Source: Streptomyces diacarni
GTDB taxonomy: Bacteria; Actinomycetota; Actinomycetes; Streptomycetales; Streptomycetaceae
DNA length: 64,000 nucleotides
Direction of reading: 5' to 3'
Assembly (NCBI RefSeq): GCF_003323715.1
Contig: NZ_QOIN01000039.1
Location: forward strand, 248,001 to 312,000
In this document: positions 8,245 through 18,513 of the stretch, piece by piece
Layout of the letters: the number at the start of each line of letters is the position of its first letter
Position numbering within the stretch: the stretch's first letter is position 1
Position numbers and translations under genes: made by a program
Notes under the pieces: generated by a model
Seen by the model: only the letters and a program-made list of their open reading frames with translations
Databases searched by the model: none
Told to the model about the DNA's origin: nothing

Positions 8245-9113
8245 GCGTTCACCACCGCGGTGGCGTGGGTGAGCACGGGCGCGTCGTCGCGCTCGGGGCA
8301 GGTGGAGCGCAGCAGCAGTCTGTCCGCTTCCCGCCACACCGCCGTGCGGAGGGTCTCCCCGGGGAAGAGGACGCCCGCGAACCGGACGGACAGCGACGCG
8401 AGCCGGGTCACGTCCCCGTCGAGCACGCCCTCGGCGAGCGCCGCGCAGACCAGCCCGTAGGAGGCGAGGCCGTGCAGGATCGGCCGGTCGAAGCCGGCGG
8501 CGCGGGCGGCCCGCGGATCGGCGTGCAGCGGGTTGAGGTCGCCGTTGAGCCGGTAGAGGAGGGCTTGCTGCGGCACGGTCGGTGTGTCCACCACGAGGTC
8601 GGCCCCGCGGTCGGGGGCCGACCAGGTCTCCTCGGGCCCCGGCTCCGAGGAGAAGCCGCCCTCGCCGCGTGCCCAGATCCGCATGGTCTCCGTCCACAGC
8701 GGTTCGCCCCCCGGGTCGCGGGCGGTCGACTCCCGTACGATCAGCGCGGCCTTGCCCTTGTCCCACACCTCGGCGACGCGGGAGCTGACCGTGGCCGAAC
8801 CGGCCGCCGGCAGCGGGCGGTGCACCACGAGGCCCTGGCCGGCGTGGAGGATCGCGCGCAGGTCGATGTCCACTCCGGGCATGTCCCAGGACGCGCCCGG
8901 AAGTTCACCGGACGACACGCCCCTGCCGGCGACCATCGCGAAGGTGGGCAGCACCGCGAGCCCGCGTTCGTAGGTCAGGTGCGGCTGCGCTCCCGTGGCC
9001 GGGTCGGAGCCCGCGCCGAGGCTGAGGTGGTAGAGGAGGACGTCGCGGGTCGTCCAGCTGATCTCGCGCACGGAGGGGGGCGCGTTCAGCGCCTTGTCCC
9101 GGTCGATGGGCAT
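8241..9113 (-). CDS. MaoC/hydratase-2 enoyl-CoA hydratase, ChsH3-like
   Basis: A 290-residue double hot-dog protein. The C-terminal half has the hydratase-2 active-site motif YRLNGDLNPLHADP (Asp192, His197) and GFDRPILHGLASYG. These are typical of the 24-enoyl-CoA hydratase of bile-acid and cholesterol side chains (peroxisomal MFE-2, mycobacterial ChsH3). The N-terminal half (SVREISWTTRDVLLYHLSLGAG) is the usual non-catalytic domain. Reaction inferred: hydration of a steroid-24-enoyl (or equivalent) CoA to the beta-hydroxyacyl-CoA, between the FadE34-like dehydrogenase (15 bases upstream) and the FadA5-like thiolase in the same operon. Length and domain order are normal for the family. Confidence 0.85.
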   Translation of the reverse strand: MPIDRDKALNAPPSVREISWTTRDVLLYHLSLGAGSDPATGAQPHLTYERGLAVLPTFAMVAGRGVSSGELPGASWDMPGVDIDLRAILHAGQGLVVHRPLPAAGSATVSSRVAEVWDKGKAALIVRESTARDPGGEPLWTETMRIWARGEGGFSSEPGPEETWSAPDRGADLVVDTPTVPQQALLYRLNGDLNPLHADPRAARAAGFDRPILHGLASYGLVCAALAEGVLDGDVTRLASLSVRFAGVLFPGETLRTAVWREADRLLLRSTCPERDDAPVLTHATAVVNA

Positions 9114-9128
9114 GGTCGGCCTTTCTTC

Positions 9129-11333
9129 TCACGCACGCGCGGGGGCGGGCTCGGGGTCGCGCTCCAGACCGAGCAGGCGCTCCGCGATGATGTTCAGCTG
9201 CACCTCGGTGGTACCGCCCGCGATCGACATGCAGCGGGAGTTGAGGAACATCCAGGTGGCGTCCTGGCGCGGGCCCTCGCCGGTCAGCGCGGCGCTGCCC
9301 GACCAGTCCACGGCGGTCTCCCACACCTGTTGCAGATGCTCGACGCCGACGAGCTTGGCGATGCTGGCCTCGGCGCCCGGCTGTGCCCCGGCGACCGAGC
9401 GCAGCGTCGTCCGCAGGCCCAGCAGGCTGCCGGCCTGGGCGTCGCACAGGATGCCGCCGAGCGTCGTGAGCCGTTCGTCGTCCATCTCGTGCGGGCGGTC
9501 GGCCGCCCGCTCCAGCAGGGCTTCGCCGCCGGAGCCGAGGGAGGAGTCGTGGGACAGTGCGACGCGTTCGTTGGCCAGTGTGGTGCGGGCGAGTTTCCAG
9601 CCGTCGCCGGGGGCAGCGACGAGCATCGCGTCGGGGACGAACACGTCGTCGAGGAAGACCTCGTTGAACTCGGCCTCGCCGGTGATCTGCCGCAGCGGGC
9701 GGATGTCGATGCCGGGTGAGGCCATGTCGAGCAGGAAGTACGACAGGCCCCTGTGCTTGGGGGCTTCGGCGTCGGTGCGGGCGAGCAGGATGCCCCAGTG
9801 GGCGTCGCGCGCCATGGACGTCCACACCTTCTGCCCCGTGATCCGCCAGCCGCCGTCGGTGCGCACCGCGCGGGTGCTCAGCCCCGCCAGGTCGGAGCCG
9901 GCGCCCGGCTCGCTGAACAGCTGGCACCAGGTGAGGTCGCCGCGCAGGGAGGGCCGCAGGAACTTCTCCCGCTGTGCCGCGTCGCCGTGCGCGATGAGGG
10001 TGGGCACCACCCAACCGCCGATGACCATGTCGACGGCGGTCAGTCCTGCTTCCCGCATCTCCTCGCCGATGACCAGTTGGGCGACGGCGTCGGCCCCCTT
10101 GCCCCACGGGGCCGGCAGATGCGGCGCGGTGTAGCCGTGGTCGGCGAGGTGGTCGAGGCGCTCTTTGCCTTCCAGCTCGCGGGCGGCCCTCAGTTCGGCG
10201 CGGACTTCGGCGCGGACGGTCTCCGCCTCGGGCGGCAGCTCGACGCCGAGGCGGCGGCGGACGCCGTCGAGAGTGAGCCGGGAGACGCGGCGGCGCCACC
10301 GCGCGGTGGGGCCGAGGGCGAGACGCAGGGTCTGGGCCCTGCGCAGGTACAGGTGAGCGTCGTGCTCCCAGGTGAAGCCGATGCCGCCGAGGACCTGGAT
10401 GCAGTCCTTGGTGGCGGCGAAGGCTGCGGCCACGCTGGTGGCGCCGGCGACCGCGGCGGCGAGCGAGGCCTCGCGGGGGTCCTCGACGGCGCCCGGGTCG
10501 CCCGAGCGTGCGGCGTCCCAAGCGCAGGCCCTGGCCTGCTCGGCGTCGGCGAGCATGCGGGCGCAGCGGTGTTTGACGCCCTGGAACTGGCCGATGGGCC
10601 GCCCGAACTGCTCCCGCACGCGCGCGTACTCGGCGGCCGTGGTCACGGCGCGGTCGGCGATACCGGAGGCCTCGGCGGCGAAGAGGACGGCGGCCAGGTC
10701 GAGCGGCGTCCCCGGGTCGAGGGTCAGGATGTCCTCGGCCGGTACCGACACCTCTCGCGCGGATATCCGCGACGAGCGGCGCGTCAGGTCGTGGCTGCGG
10801 TGGTCGGTGGTCTCCACCCGGCCCCGCGGCAGCAGCACCCATGCGGTGGTGTCGCCTTCCCGGGCCGCCAGGACGAGGACGTCGGCGACGTGTCCGCCGA
10901 TGACCGGTTCCGACTCGCCCGTGAGCAGCGCCCGGCCGTCCGGTGAGCGGGTCAGCGTCAGGGTGCCGGGCCGCAGCCCGACGGCGCCCGTGGTGCTGCC
11001 GTCGGCCAGCCCGGGCAGGTGGGCGGTGTGGCCGGCGCGCAGCAGCACCGCCGAGGCGAGCACGGTCGGCAGGAAGGGGCCGGGGACCACGGCCCGGCCG
11101 AGCTCCTCGAGAACGACGGCGAGTTCGGTGAGGCCGTACCCCGCGCCGCCGGTGTCCTCGGGCAGGTGCAGGCCGAGCAGGCCCTGGTCCGCGATCCCCT
11201 GCCAGTAGGGCGGAAGCGTCTCGTGTTCGGCGTCCACGGCCTTGCGGACGACGTCCTGGGTGACGTGCCGGGTCGTGAACGCGCGGACGGAGTCGCGCAG
11301 GTCGCGGTGTTCTTCGGTCAGTCCGATGGTCAT
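9129..11333 (-). CDS. Fused two-domain acyl-CoA dehydrogenase, FadE34 (ChsE3)-like
   Basis: A 734-residue protein made of two acyl-CoA dehydrogenase units in tandem. Unit 1 (about residues 1-340) starts MTIGLTEEHRDLRDSVRAF and contains IGFTWEHDAHLYLRRA. Unit 2 (about 370-734) contains CQLFSEPGAGSDLAGL, the WTSMARDAHWGILLART segment and NSRCMSIAGGTTEVQLNII. Single-chain fusions of this kind are characteristic of FadE34/ChsE3, which dehydrogenates steroid CoA esters with a five-carbon (C24) side chain. The start at 11333 is chosen because the 18 residues before it are charged and family-atypical. The gene lies 5 bases after the thiolase stop and 15 bases before the hydratase start. It is the strongest hint that the locus handles C24-type side chains. 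Confidence 0.85.
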   Translation of the reverse strand: MTIGLTEEHRDLRDSVRAFTTRHVTQDVVRKAVDAEHETLPPYWQGIADQGLLGLHLPEDTGGAGYGLTELAVVLEELGRAVVPGPFLPTVLASAVLLRAGHTAHLPGLADGSTTGAVGLRPGTLTLTRSPDGRALLTGESEPVIGGHVADVLVLAAREGDTTAWVLLPRGRVETTDHRSHDLTRRSSRISAREVSVPAEDILTLDPGTPLDLAAVLFAAEASGIADRAVTTAAEYARVREQFGRPIGQFQGVKHRCARMLADAEQARACAWDAARSGDPGAVEDPREASLAAAVAGATSVAAAFAATKDCIQVLGGIGFTWEHDAHLYLRRAQTLRLALGPTARWRRRVSRLTLDGVRRRLGVELPPEAETVRAEVRAELRAARELEGKERLDHLADHGYTAPHLPAPWGKGADAVAQLVIGEEMREAGLTAVDMVIGGWVVPTLIAHGDAAQREKFLRPSLRGDLTWCQLFSEPGAGSDLAGLSTRAVRTDGGWRITGQKVWTSMARDAHWGILLARTDAEAPKHRGLSYFLLDMASPGIDIRPLRQITGEAEFNEVFLDDVFVPDAMLVAAPGDGWKLARTTLANERVALSHDSSLGSGGEALLERAADRPHEMDDERLTTLGGILCDAQAGSLLGLRTTLRSVAGAQPGAEASIAKLVGVEHLQQVWETAVDWSGSAALTGEGPRQDATWMFLNSRCMSIAGGTTEVQLNIIAERLLGLERDPEPAPARA

Positions 11334-11338
11334 GGGTC

Positions 11339-12682
<1,344 letters not shown>

Positions 12683-13459
12683 TCAGAACCTGTCCGGGCC
12701 CCTGAGGGTCGCCTCCGCGCCTCCGTCCACGTACATCACCTGGCCCGTCATGTGGGTGTTCTCCGCGCTGACCAGCCACCGCAGTGCCCGCGCGATCACC
12801 TCGGGCTCGGCGTACCCGCCCAGCGGCATCGGGACCGCCTCGTCCACGCTCTTGCGCTGGTCCTCGGTCATCGCGTGTGCCGCGTGCATCGGGGTGAGCA
12901 CCACCCCGGGTGCCACCGCGTTCAGCGGGATCCCCGCCGCGGCCCAGTCGCCGGTGAGGCAGACACCGCGCATCCAGCGGGCCAGCGCGGCCTTGGAGGA
13001 GGGGTAGATCCTGTTGCCCTCGCCTCGTGCGGCAGCGGCGGCCGCCGCATCGAGCGCCTGTGCCTCCCGCTTCGCGAGGCAGGCGTCGACGACCTCGGGC
13101 ACGGTCGCCGCGGTTCCCGCGATGGAACCGACGAAAGCGGCCCGCGGGGCCCGTGAGGCGGCCAGTGCGGGACGCAGGCCCGCCAACAGCTCGGTCACGC
13201 CGAAGAAGTTCACCGCTACGGTGGCCGGGCGCACGGCCGAGATGCCCGCGCAGGCCACCACCGCGTCCAGCGCGCCCCCGGTGCGCTCCAGCACCCCCTC
13301 GACGGCCTCGGAGCGCCCGGAGGCGGTGGACAGGTCGGCGCAGACCTCGGCGTCCTCCAGGTCGATGCCGACGACGTCGTCCCCCTGCGTCCGCAACAGT
13401 GCGGCGAGCGACCTGCCGATGCCTGATGCCGCCCCGCTGACGGCGATACGACGTGTCAT
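12683..13459 (-). CDS. hsdA: 3-alpha-hydroxysteroid dehydrogenase/carbonyl reductase (SDR)
   Basis: A 258-residue SDR that follows Comamonas testosteroni 3alpha-HSD/carbonyl reductase (257 residues) unusually well. The glycine loop is SGAASGIG, then GIDLEDAEVCADLSTASGR (the family-specific ADLSTAEGR segment), VAVNFFGVTELL, catalytic Tyr152/Lys156 (IYPSSK), a long insert between the Ser and Tyr regions, and the ending YVDGGAEATLRGPDRF. Reaction inferred: reversible NAD(P)-dependent oxidation of 3alpha-hydroxysteroids to 3-ketosteroids. That step is needed for bile acids and androsterone but not for cholesterol. It lies 54 bases downstream of another SDR and probably shares its promoter, which carries a copy of the locus palindrome. 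Confidence 0.82.
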   Translation of the reverse strand: MTRRIAVSGAASGIGRSLAALLRTQGDDVVGIDLEDAEVCADLSTASGRSEAVEGVLERTGGALDAVVACAGISAVRPATVAVNFFGVTELLAGLRPALAASRAPRAAFVGSIAGTAATVPEVVDACLAKREAQALDAAAAAAARGEGNRIYPSSKAALARWMRGVCLTGDWAAAGIPLNAVAPGVVLTPMHAAHAMTEDQRKSVDEAVPMPLGGYAEPEVIARALRWLVSAENTHMTGQVMYVDGGAEATLRGPDRF

Positions 13460-13513
13460 GCGTGTGCTCTCCTCATGGGTGATCGGCCGGTCCCGCCGCT
13501 ACCGCGGGGCCGG

Positions 13514-14263
13514 TCAGGTGTGCGAGCCGCCGTCGGCCCGGATCTCGGCGCCGGTGAGATAGCCGCCGTCCCCGGAGGCCGCGAAGGCGATGACTCCGGC
13601 GATCTGCTCCGGGTCCGCCGCCCCGAACAGCGACCTGATCCGCTGGTAGTAGCCGGTGTCCAGCGCGGCGGGCAGGATGTCCCCGCCGGCCGTCAGGGGT
13701 GTGGCGACCGTGCCGGGCGAGACGGGAACGACGCGGATGCCCCGGTGCGCCACCTCGGACGCCAGGCACAGCGAGAACGCCAACACCGCGCCCTTGGAGG
13801 CGGAATAGGCGCTCATGTACGGGTTGCCGTGGGTGGCCGCGGACGAGGCCACGTTGACGATGACGCCCCGCTCGTCCGGCAGGTGGCGCAGGGCCTCGCG
13901 GCAGAAGAGCGCGGTCCCCACCGCGTTGACGGAGAACAGCCGCTGCATGTCGGCCACCGTCAGCGTGTCGATGGGGGTCGTCCTGTGCAACCCCGCGACG
14001 TTGATCAGGACGTCGATACCGCCGAGCCGCCGGGCAGCAGCGGCGACGGCTTCCACCACCGCGCTCTCGTCGCTCACATCGGCCACGTGCGTCACCACCC
14101 GGCCGGGCCCCTTCGCCGCCGCCGCGGTCTTGGCGAGGCCGCTCGGGGACAGGTCGACCCCGAAGACGGCAGCGCCCTCCTCCACCAGACGGAGCGCGGT
14201 GGCACGGCCGATGCCGGACCCGGCACCGGTGAGCAGGACGCCGACACCCGCGAAACGGTCCAT
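13514..14263 (-). CDS. SDR-family oxidoreductase (probable hydroxysteroid or hydroxyacyl dehydrogenase)
   Basis: A 249-residue short-chain dehydrogenase with TGAGSGIG (12-19), Ser140/141, Tyr153 and Lys157 (YSASKGAVLAF), and a C-terminal YLTGAEIRADGG. ATG 14263 is chosen over the in-frame GTG three bases upstream because the AAGGA ribosome site is then five bases away instead of two. It is first in a two-gene unit with the 3alpha-HSD. It may oxidise another ring hydroxyl (7alpha or 12alpha) or the side-chain beta-hydroxy group. The sequence does not discriminate between these. A degenerate copy of the locus palindrome lies 74 bases upstream. Confidence 0.8.
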   Translation of the reverse strand: MDRFAGVGVLLTGAGSGIGRATALRLVEEGAAVFGVDLSPSGLAKTAAAAKGPGRVVTHVADVSDESAVVEAVAAAARRLGGIDVLINVAGLHRTTPIDTLTVADMQRLFSVNAVGTALFCREALRHLPDERGVIVNVASSAATHGNPYMSAYSASKGAVLAFSLCLASEVAHRGIRVVPVSPGTVATPLTAGGDILPAALDTGYYQRIRSLFGAADPEQIAGVIAFAASGDGGYLTGAEIRADGGSHT

Positions 14264-14336
14264 CACGGTCCTTCGGTAGGAGAGCTGGAGCAGGGCGGCC
14301 GACGCTAGGCGCCGCCGAAGCGCCGGGCGGGCCGCG

Positions 14337-14351
14337 TCCCACTCAACGGAA
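14337..14351. promoter_or_regulatory. Locus palindrome, copy 5 (degenerate)
   Basis: TCCCACTCAACGGAA retains the left arm and centre of the locus operator, 74 bases upstream of the SDR-hsdA unit. Confidence 0.45.
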
Positions 14352-14423
14352 GCCCCCGCGCGGGCTGCTGCCCGCGCCCGGCCGCGCGCCGCGCATCGCC
14401 CTCGGCGCTCTCCGCGCCCCGGG

Positions 14424-15893
14424 TCAGCCCGGGGCGGCGTCCGCTGCCGCCCTCCCCGCCTTCCGGCCGAAGAAGGTGCCGTCGCCCAGCGACGTACCGC
14501 TGATGTAGCCCTCCCCGTGGATGCCCGAGCTGGCCCGGCCCGCCGCGTACAGGCCCGGGACCGGCGCTCCGGCCACGTCCAGCACCGCTCCCCCGACGGT
14601 GGTGCGCAGCCCTCCCAGGGTGAAGCCCGCGGCCCCCGGGCCGGTCCCCGCGCTGTTCCGCTCCCCCGTCGCGAAGCCGCTGCGGGGATCGAGCGCCGCG
14701 AAGGGCGGCTTCAGCGGACGCAGCCACGCCGGATCCTTGTGGAAGTACGGGTCGGCTCCCCGCTCGGCGTGGGTGTTGTACATGCCGACGGCCGACTCCA
14801 GGGCACCGGCGGGCATGCCGAGATCCGCCTCAAGAGCCGCCAGGTCCTCTTCGACGAAGCGCGGGAGCACGCCCCAGCGTTCCGCCTCGGGAACGGCCTC
14901 GTAGCCCTCCTCGTCGACGATCACCCAGTAAGGGCCTGGCTGCGTCCGGTGCGCGGCGACACTGAACAGGCCCGGGTAGACGTCCTCGTTGACGAAGCGC
15001 TGCCCGTGCGCGTTGACCAGCATGCCGCGCACGGCCATGGCCGGCAGCGCGGTCATCGCGATCTCGGTCACCGCCATCCGCCGGGTGGCCGCGCCGATCG
15101 CGGCGGCCATCCGGATGCCGCTGCCGTCGTCCAGGCCGTCGCTGACCCTGCCCAGGCCGAGGAGCAAGGGCGCGTGGTCGGCCAGCATCTCCTCGTTGTC
15201 GGCGAAGCCCCCGGTGGTCAGCACGACGGCCCTGCGGGCGCGGATGGCCAGCTCCTCGCCGTACCGCCTGGCGGTCACTCCGGCCACCCGCCCGTCGCCG
15301 TCCACGATCAGCGCGGTGGCCACGGTGTCGGTCCGTGTGACGGCGCCCGCCCCACCGGCCGCCGCCGTGAGCTTGTCCATCAGCGGCCGGCCGCCCCACG
15401 AGCCTGTGGCGGGGCGGTGGCCGCGCGGCACGGGACGGGCGAGCGTGTTGTAGGGCCAGGCGTTCTCGCCCAGCCACATCAGCCCGTCCGCGGACGGCGG
15501 CATCCAGGTCGGCGAGTCCCACAGGCTGTGGTGGAAGGTGACGCCCCGGTCGGTGAACCACCCGAAGTGCTCGACGCTCTCGTCGCAGTAGACGCGCAGC
15601 TTCTCCTCGTCCGCGTGCGGGCCGAGGGCGGCCCGGAGGTAGGCGAACATGTCGTCCGCGGTGTCCTGGAAGCCGCACGCGTGCTGCACGGGTGTCCCGC
15701 CGCCCAGGTAGAGCTCGCCGCCCGAGAGCGCCGAGGAGCCGCCGGGGCCGCCGGCGCGCTCCAGGACCGTGACCTCGGCGCCGGCGCGGGCCGCCTCGAA
15801 GGCCGCTGCCGCGCCGGCGCACCCGAAGCCGACCACGAGGACGTCGGTCACGTGATCGTACCGGCTCACGGAGGCGGCGGTAACCGGCGTCAC
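14424..15893 (-). CDS. FAD-dependent 3-ketosteroid dehydrogenase, probably delta4-(5alpha) type
   Basis: A flavoprotein of about 489 residues in the succinate dehydrogenase/fumarate reductase-like KstD superfamily. It has DVLVVGFGCAGAAAAFEAA (Rossmann loop), GGSSALSGGELYLGG, VVLTTGGFADNEEML and the C-terminal GEGYISGTSLGDGTFFGR. The Tyr-x-Ser spacing in GYISGTS resembles the Tyr466/Ser468 pair described for rhodococcal delta4-(5alpha)-KSTD. It lacks the NEYAGPGATIGP block of delta1-KstD. I infer introduction of the 4-5 double bond into saturated 3-ketosteroids, which fits an adjacent 3alpha-HSD. Start: GTG 15893 is used, but GTG 15869 (VSRYDHVTD) is equally possible because neither has a clear ribosome site. 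Confidence 0.68.
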   Translation of the reverse strand: MTPVTAASVSRYDHVTDVLVVGFGCAGAAAAFEAARAGAEVTVLERAGGPGGSSALSGGELYLGGGTPVQHACGFQDTADDMFAYLRAALGPHADEEKLRVYCDESVEHFGWFTDRGVTFHHSLWDSPTWMPPSADGLMWLGENAWPYNTLARPVPRGHRPATGSWGGRPLMDKLTAAAGGAGAVTRTDTVATALIVDGDGRVAGVTARRYGEELAIRARRAVVLTTGGFADNEEMLADHAPLLLGLGRVSDGLDDGSGIRMAAAIGAATRRMAVTEIAMTALPAMAVRGMLVNAHGQRFVNEDVYPGLFSVAAHRTQPGPYWVIVDEEGYEAVPEAERWGVLPRFVEEDLAALEADLGMPAGALESAVGMYNTHAERGADPYFHKDPAWLRPLKPPFAALDPRSGFATGERNSAGTGPGAAGFTLGGLRTTVGGAVLDVAGAPVPGLYAAGRASSGIHGEGYISGTSLGDGTFFGRKAGRAAADAAPG

Positions 15894-15970
15894 CGGCCAC
15901 GCACCACCGCGACCGCGCGGCGCACCGGGATGCTCCGGCCGGGGGCGCTCGTCCGCCGGCCGGACCGCGC

Positions 15971-16900
15971 TCACCGGCCGGCCTCCGGCGGGGTGAACGC
16001 CGCCAGCGGCTGCGACCCGGACCAGTCGTGGCCCCAGTAGCTGTCCGCGGTGATCTCCTCCGCGGTGTAGTGCGCCTCGTCCACCAGCATGCCCTCGGTG
16101 CCGTACTCGATGTCCCAGCCCCCCGGCGCCCGGACGTAGAAGGAGACCATCTTGTCGTTGGTGTGCCGGCCCAGGGTGGAGGAGAGCGAGAAGTCGAGCC
16201 GTGCCACGTTGTCGAGCGCGCGGCCCACCGCGTCCAGGCTGTCGACCTCCACCATCAGGTGCACCAGGCCGGGTTCCTCGCCGTGCGGTGCGGGGCACAG
16301 CGCCAGGCTGTGGTGGCGCTGGTTGACGCCCATGAAGCGCACGCGGCGCGGCGGGGCGTCCGCAGCCTGGCCGCCCAGCCTGATCCCGCCGCGCGGCAGG
16401 AATCCGAGGACCTCGGTGTAGAAGGCGACGGTCTCGTCCATGCGGGTCGTCGGCAGGACCACATGTCCCATGCCCTGACCGCCGGTGACGAAGGTCTGCC
16501 CGAGCCCGGTCAGGACGGGGCTGTGGTCCAGGACGGGGCCGAAGAAGACCTCGACAGGTACGCCCGCGGGGTCTTCGAAGGTGACAGCGGCCTCCACTCC
16601 GCGCTCGTCGGCCTCCTGCTGCGTAAGCTGCTTGACCGCCGTGCCCGCCTCCTCGACGGCGCGGCCGACCGCGGCCAGGGCGAACTGGTCGCGCACCTCC
16701 CAGCCGACGGCCTGTACCCGGTCGGTGTCGCCCGGCAGCACCGCGAGCCGCGCCCGCCGCTCGTCCATCCTCAGATACAGCCCGTCCGGATCGGGGCCCG
16801 AGCCCTCGGCGAAGCCGAGCGCCTCGACGGTCAACTGGCGCCATCGGTCGATGTCCCGGGTCTGCACCCGCAGGTAGCCCAGTCCTCGGATGTGCGTCAT
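15971..16900 (-). CDS. hsaC: Extradiol dioxygenase, HsaC-like
   Basis: A 309-residue type I (vicinal oxygen chelate) extradiol dioxygenase with two repeats. The Fe(II) ligands are His146 (GMGHVVL), His214 (GLVHLMVE) and Glu265 (WDIEYG). The second-sphere His196/197 (NQRHHSLAL) and Tyr (FYVRAPGGWDIEYG) are also present. Length and spacing match HsaC (ligands 145/215/266), which meta-cleaves the catecholic 3,4-DHSA formed from the opened steroid A/B rings. ATG 16900 is set by GAGAGGAG just upstream. It sits between hsaA and the second ketosteroid dehydrogenase in a minus-strand run (hsaD-kstD-kshB-hsaA-hsaC). The C-terminal 20 residues after SYWGHDW are non-conserved. Confidence 0.88.
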   Translation of the reverse strand: MTHIRGLGYLRVQTRDIDRWRQLTVEALGFAEGSGPDPDGLYLRMDERRARLAVLPGDTDRVQAVGWEVRDQFALAAVGRAVEEAGTAVKQLTQQEADERGVEAAVTFEDPAGVPVEVFFGPVLDHSPVLTGLGQTFVTGGQGMGHVVLPTTRMDETVAFYTEVLGFLPRGGIRLGGQAADAPPRRVRFMGVNQRHHSLALCPAPHGEEPGLVHLMVEVDSLDAVGRALDNVARLDFSLSSTLGRHTNDKMVSFYVRAPGGWDIEYGTEGMLVDEAHYTAEEITADSYWGHDWSGSQPLAAFTPPEAGR

Positions 16901-17035
16901 GTGTGCTCTCCTCTCGTGCTGTTCGTCCACGCTGTCCGCTGCGCGTGCGTACCCGCGGCCGCCTTGAGCGGCCAGGCCGCCCCGGAGCCGCGACCGCCAG
17001 CCACCTCCCGCAGGGTGCGGTCCGCGGGTGGGTTG

Positions 17036-17105
17036 GTGGCTTGTGGGGGGCCTCCCGGCCGGAGGCTGGGGGAGCAGTTCCCCGCGCCCCTACGGGGCTC
17101 GTCCA
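17036..17105. repeat. GC-rich intergenic hairpin element (Streptomyces-type)
   Basis: The 295-base gap between hsaC and hsaA contains two nested dyads: CCTCC-CGGCC-GGAGG at 17051-17065 and GCCCC-TAC-GGGGC at 17086-17098, joined by GGGGGAGCAGTTCCCCGCG. Similar CAGTTCCCCGCGCCCC-type elements recur in intergenic DNA of Streptomyces genomes, from memory. The element may act as an attenuator or mRNA end between hsaA and hsaC. Nothing else recognisable lies in this gap. Confidence 0.45.
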
Positions 17106-17195
17106 CGTCTCTCCTGCCGCGCTCGGGCAGCCCCCGGGCCTGCGCGACACCGCGCAGGGCGGGCGAGCACAGCAGGCTCCACGACAGGAGACGTG

Positions 17196-18380
17196 CTAGA
17201 TCATGGAGCGCATCGGCCCCTGCGGCGGCTCGACGCCGATCTGCGTCAGCGCCGCGACGTGGAAGACGGCTCCGGTGACGTGGATGGCGTGCGCGAGGCC
17301 GGTGTGCGCGTCGCGCCAGAACCGCTGGATCGGGTTGTCCATCCGCATGGCGTTGCCGCCGGAGCGTGCGACGATCTCGTCGACCGCGCGGACGGCCCGC
17401 CACGCGGCCCTGGCCTGGGTGCGGCGGCCCACCGCCCGCCGGTCGAAGGAGACCTCCTGGCCGGCCGCCACCATGTCGTGGAGCCGGCAGATGTTGTCCA
17501 GCAGCGCCGACCGCGAGGCGGCGATCTCGGCAGCCGCCTCGCTGACGGCGTAGAGCACGTAGGGGTCGTCCTTGACGGCGGTGCCGGTGATCTGCACCCG
17601 GTCGCGCTGGTAGGCGAGGTGGTGGGCGAGCGCGCCCTCGCAGATGCCGATGACGGACGCGGTGATACCGAGCGGGAACGCCGCGGAGAACGGCAGGTGG
17701 TAGGTCGGGTTGGTCAGCCCCGCCTCCCTCGCGAGCCGCCCGTCGACGACCTTGTCGTAGTCGATGACGCGGTGTCCCGGGACGAAGGCGTCCCGCACGA
17801 CGATGTCCTTGCTCCCCGTTCCCCGCAGGCCGACCACGTCCCAGGAGTCGTCGACGATCTCGTAGTCGGCGCGCGGCAGTATCACGTGCATCGAGCGCGG
17901 CGGGTTGAGCCGGTTGCCGTCGCTGTCGGCCAGGAAGGCGCCCAGGAAGATCCAGTCGCAGTGGTCGGTGCCCGAGGAGAACTGCCAGTGCCCGTTGAAG
18001 ACGTAGCCGCCGTCGACGGGGCGCAGCAGCCCCATCGGCGCGTAGGGCGACGCGATCCAGGTGTCGGGGTCCTGGCCCCACACCTCCTCCCGCACGCGGG
18101 GATCGGCCATCGCCATCTCCCACGGGTGGACGCCCACCACGCCGGTGACCCAGCCGGTCGAGCCGTCGCAGGCGGCGATCTTCATGACCGTCTCGGCGAA
18201 CTCGCGGGGGTGCGCCTCCAGACCGCCGTGCGCCTGCGGCTGGAGCATCCGGATCGCGCCGGTGTCCCGCAGGACCTTCGCGGCCTGGTCGTCCAGCCGG
18301 CCGAGCGCCTCGTTGGAGGTTCCCAGCGCGCGGATCTCCTCCGCACGTTCGGTGATCGCGTCGAGTACGGGGTTCGGCAT
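17196..18380 (-). CDS. hsaA: Flavin-dependent 3-HSA hydroxylase, oxygenase component, HsaA-like
   Basis: A 394-residue member of the acyl-CoA-dehydrogenase-fold, class D flavin monooxygenases, the same length as mycobacterial HsaA. Matching blocks: LLQPQ-like MLQPQAHGGLEA, CDGSTGWVTGVVGVHPWEMA, GGYVFNGHWQFSSGTDHCDW, VVGLRGTGSKDIVVRDAFVP and PIQRFWRDAHTGLAHA. It hydroxylates the phenolic seco-steroid 3-HSA to the catechol 3,4-DHSA using reduced flavin from HsaB (encoded at 22462). The ATG at 18380 follows a GAGGGAAG site. The substrate and the partnership with HsaB and HsaC are known for the family. The assignment to this locus is by similarity. Confidence 0.88.
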   Translation of the reverse strand: MPNPVLDAITERAEEIRALGTSNEALGRLDDQAAKVLRDTGAIRMLQPQAHGGLEAHPREFAETVMKIAACDGSTGWVTGVVGVHPWEMAMADPRVREEVWGQDPDTWIASPYAPMGLLRPVDGGYVFNGHWQFSSGTDHCDWIFLGAFLADSDGNRLNPPRSMHVILPRADYEIVDDSWDVVGLRGTGSKDIVVRDAFVPGHRVIDYDKVVDGRLAREAGLTNPTYHLPFSAAFPLGITASVIGICEGALAHHLAYQRDRVQITGTAVKDDPYVLYAVSEAAAEIAASRSALLDNICRLHDMVAAGQEVSFDRRAVGRRTQARAAWRAVRAVDEIVARSGGNAMRMDNPIQRFWRDAHTGLAHAIHVTGAVFHVAALTQIGVEPPQGPMRSMI

Positions 18381-18513
18381 GCGGCTTCCCTCTTCCCTGC
18401 GGAGGTTTTTGTGCGGAGGCTTGTGTGCTGTCCCTGGCCGGGGACTCGTGTGCGGGGCGCGGACCGGGTAGGGGTGCGGGCCGGCATTCGGGGCTCGTGT
18501 GCGGAGGCCGTCC

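Noticed and set aside
13490..13509. GTCCCGCCGCTACCGCGGGG between the two SDR genes
   Set aside because: The spacer is much longer than in the operator copies and the gap is only 54 bases inside a likely operon. Looks like chance GC symmetry.
18430..18445. GTCCC-TGGCCG-GGGAC palindrome upstream of hsaA
   Set aside because: The arms resemble the operator but the spacing is six instead of seven between TCCC and GGGA, and the centre differs. hsaA is probably transcribed from the hsaD promoter.
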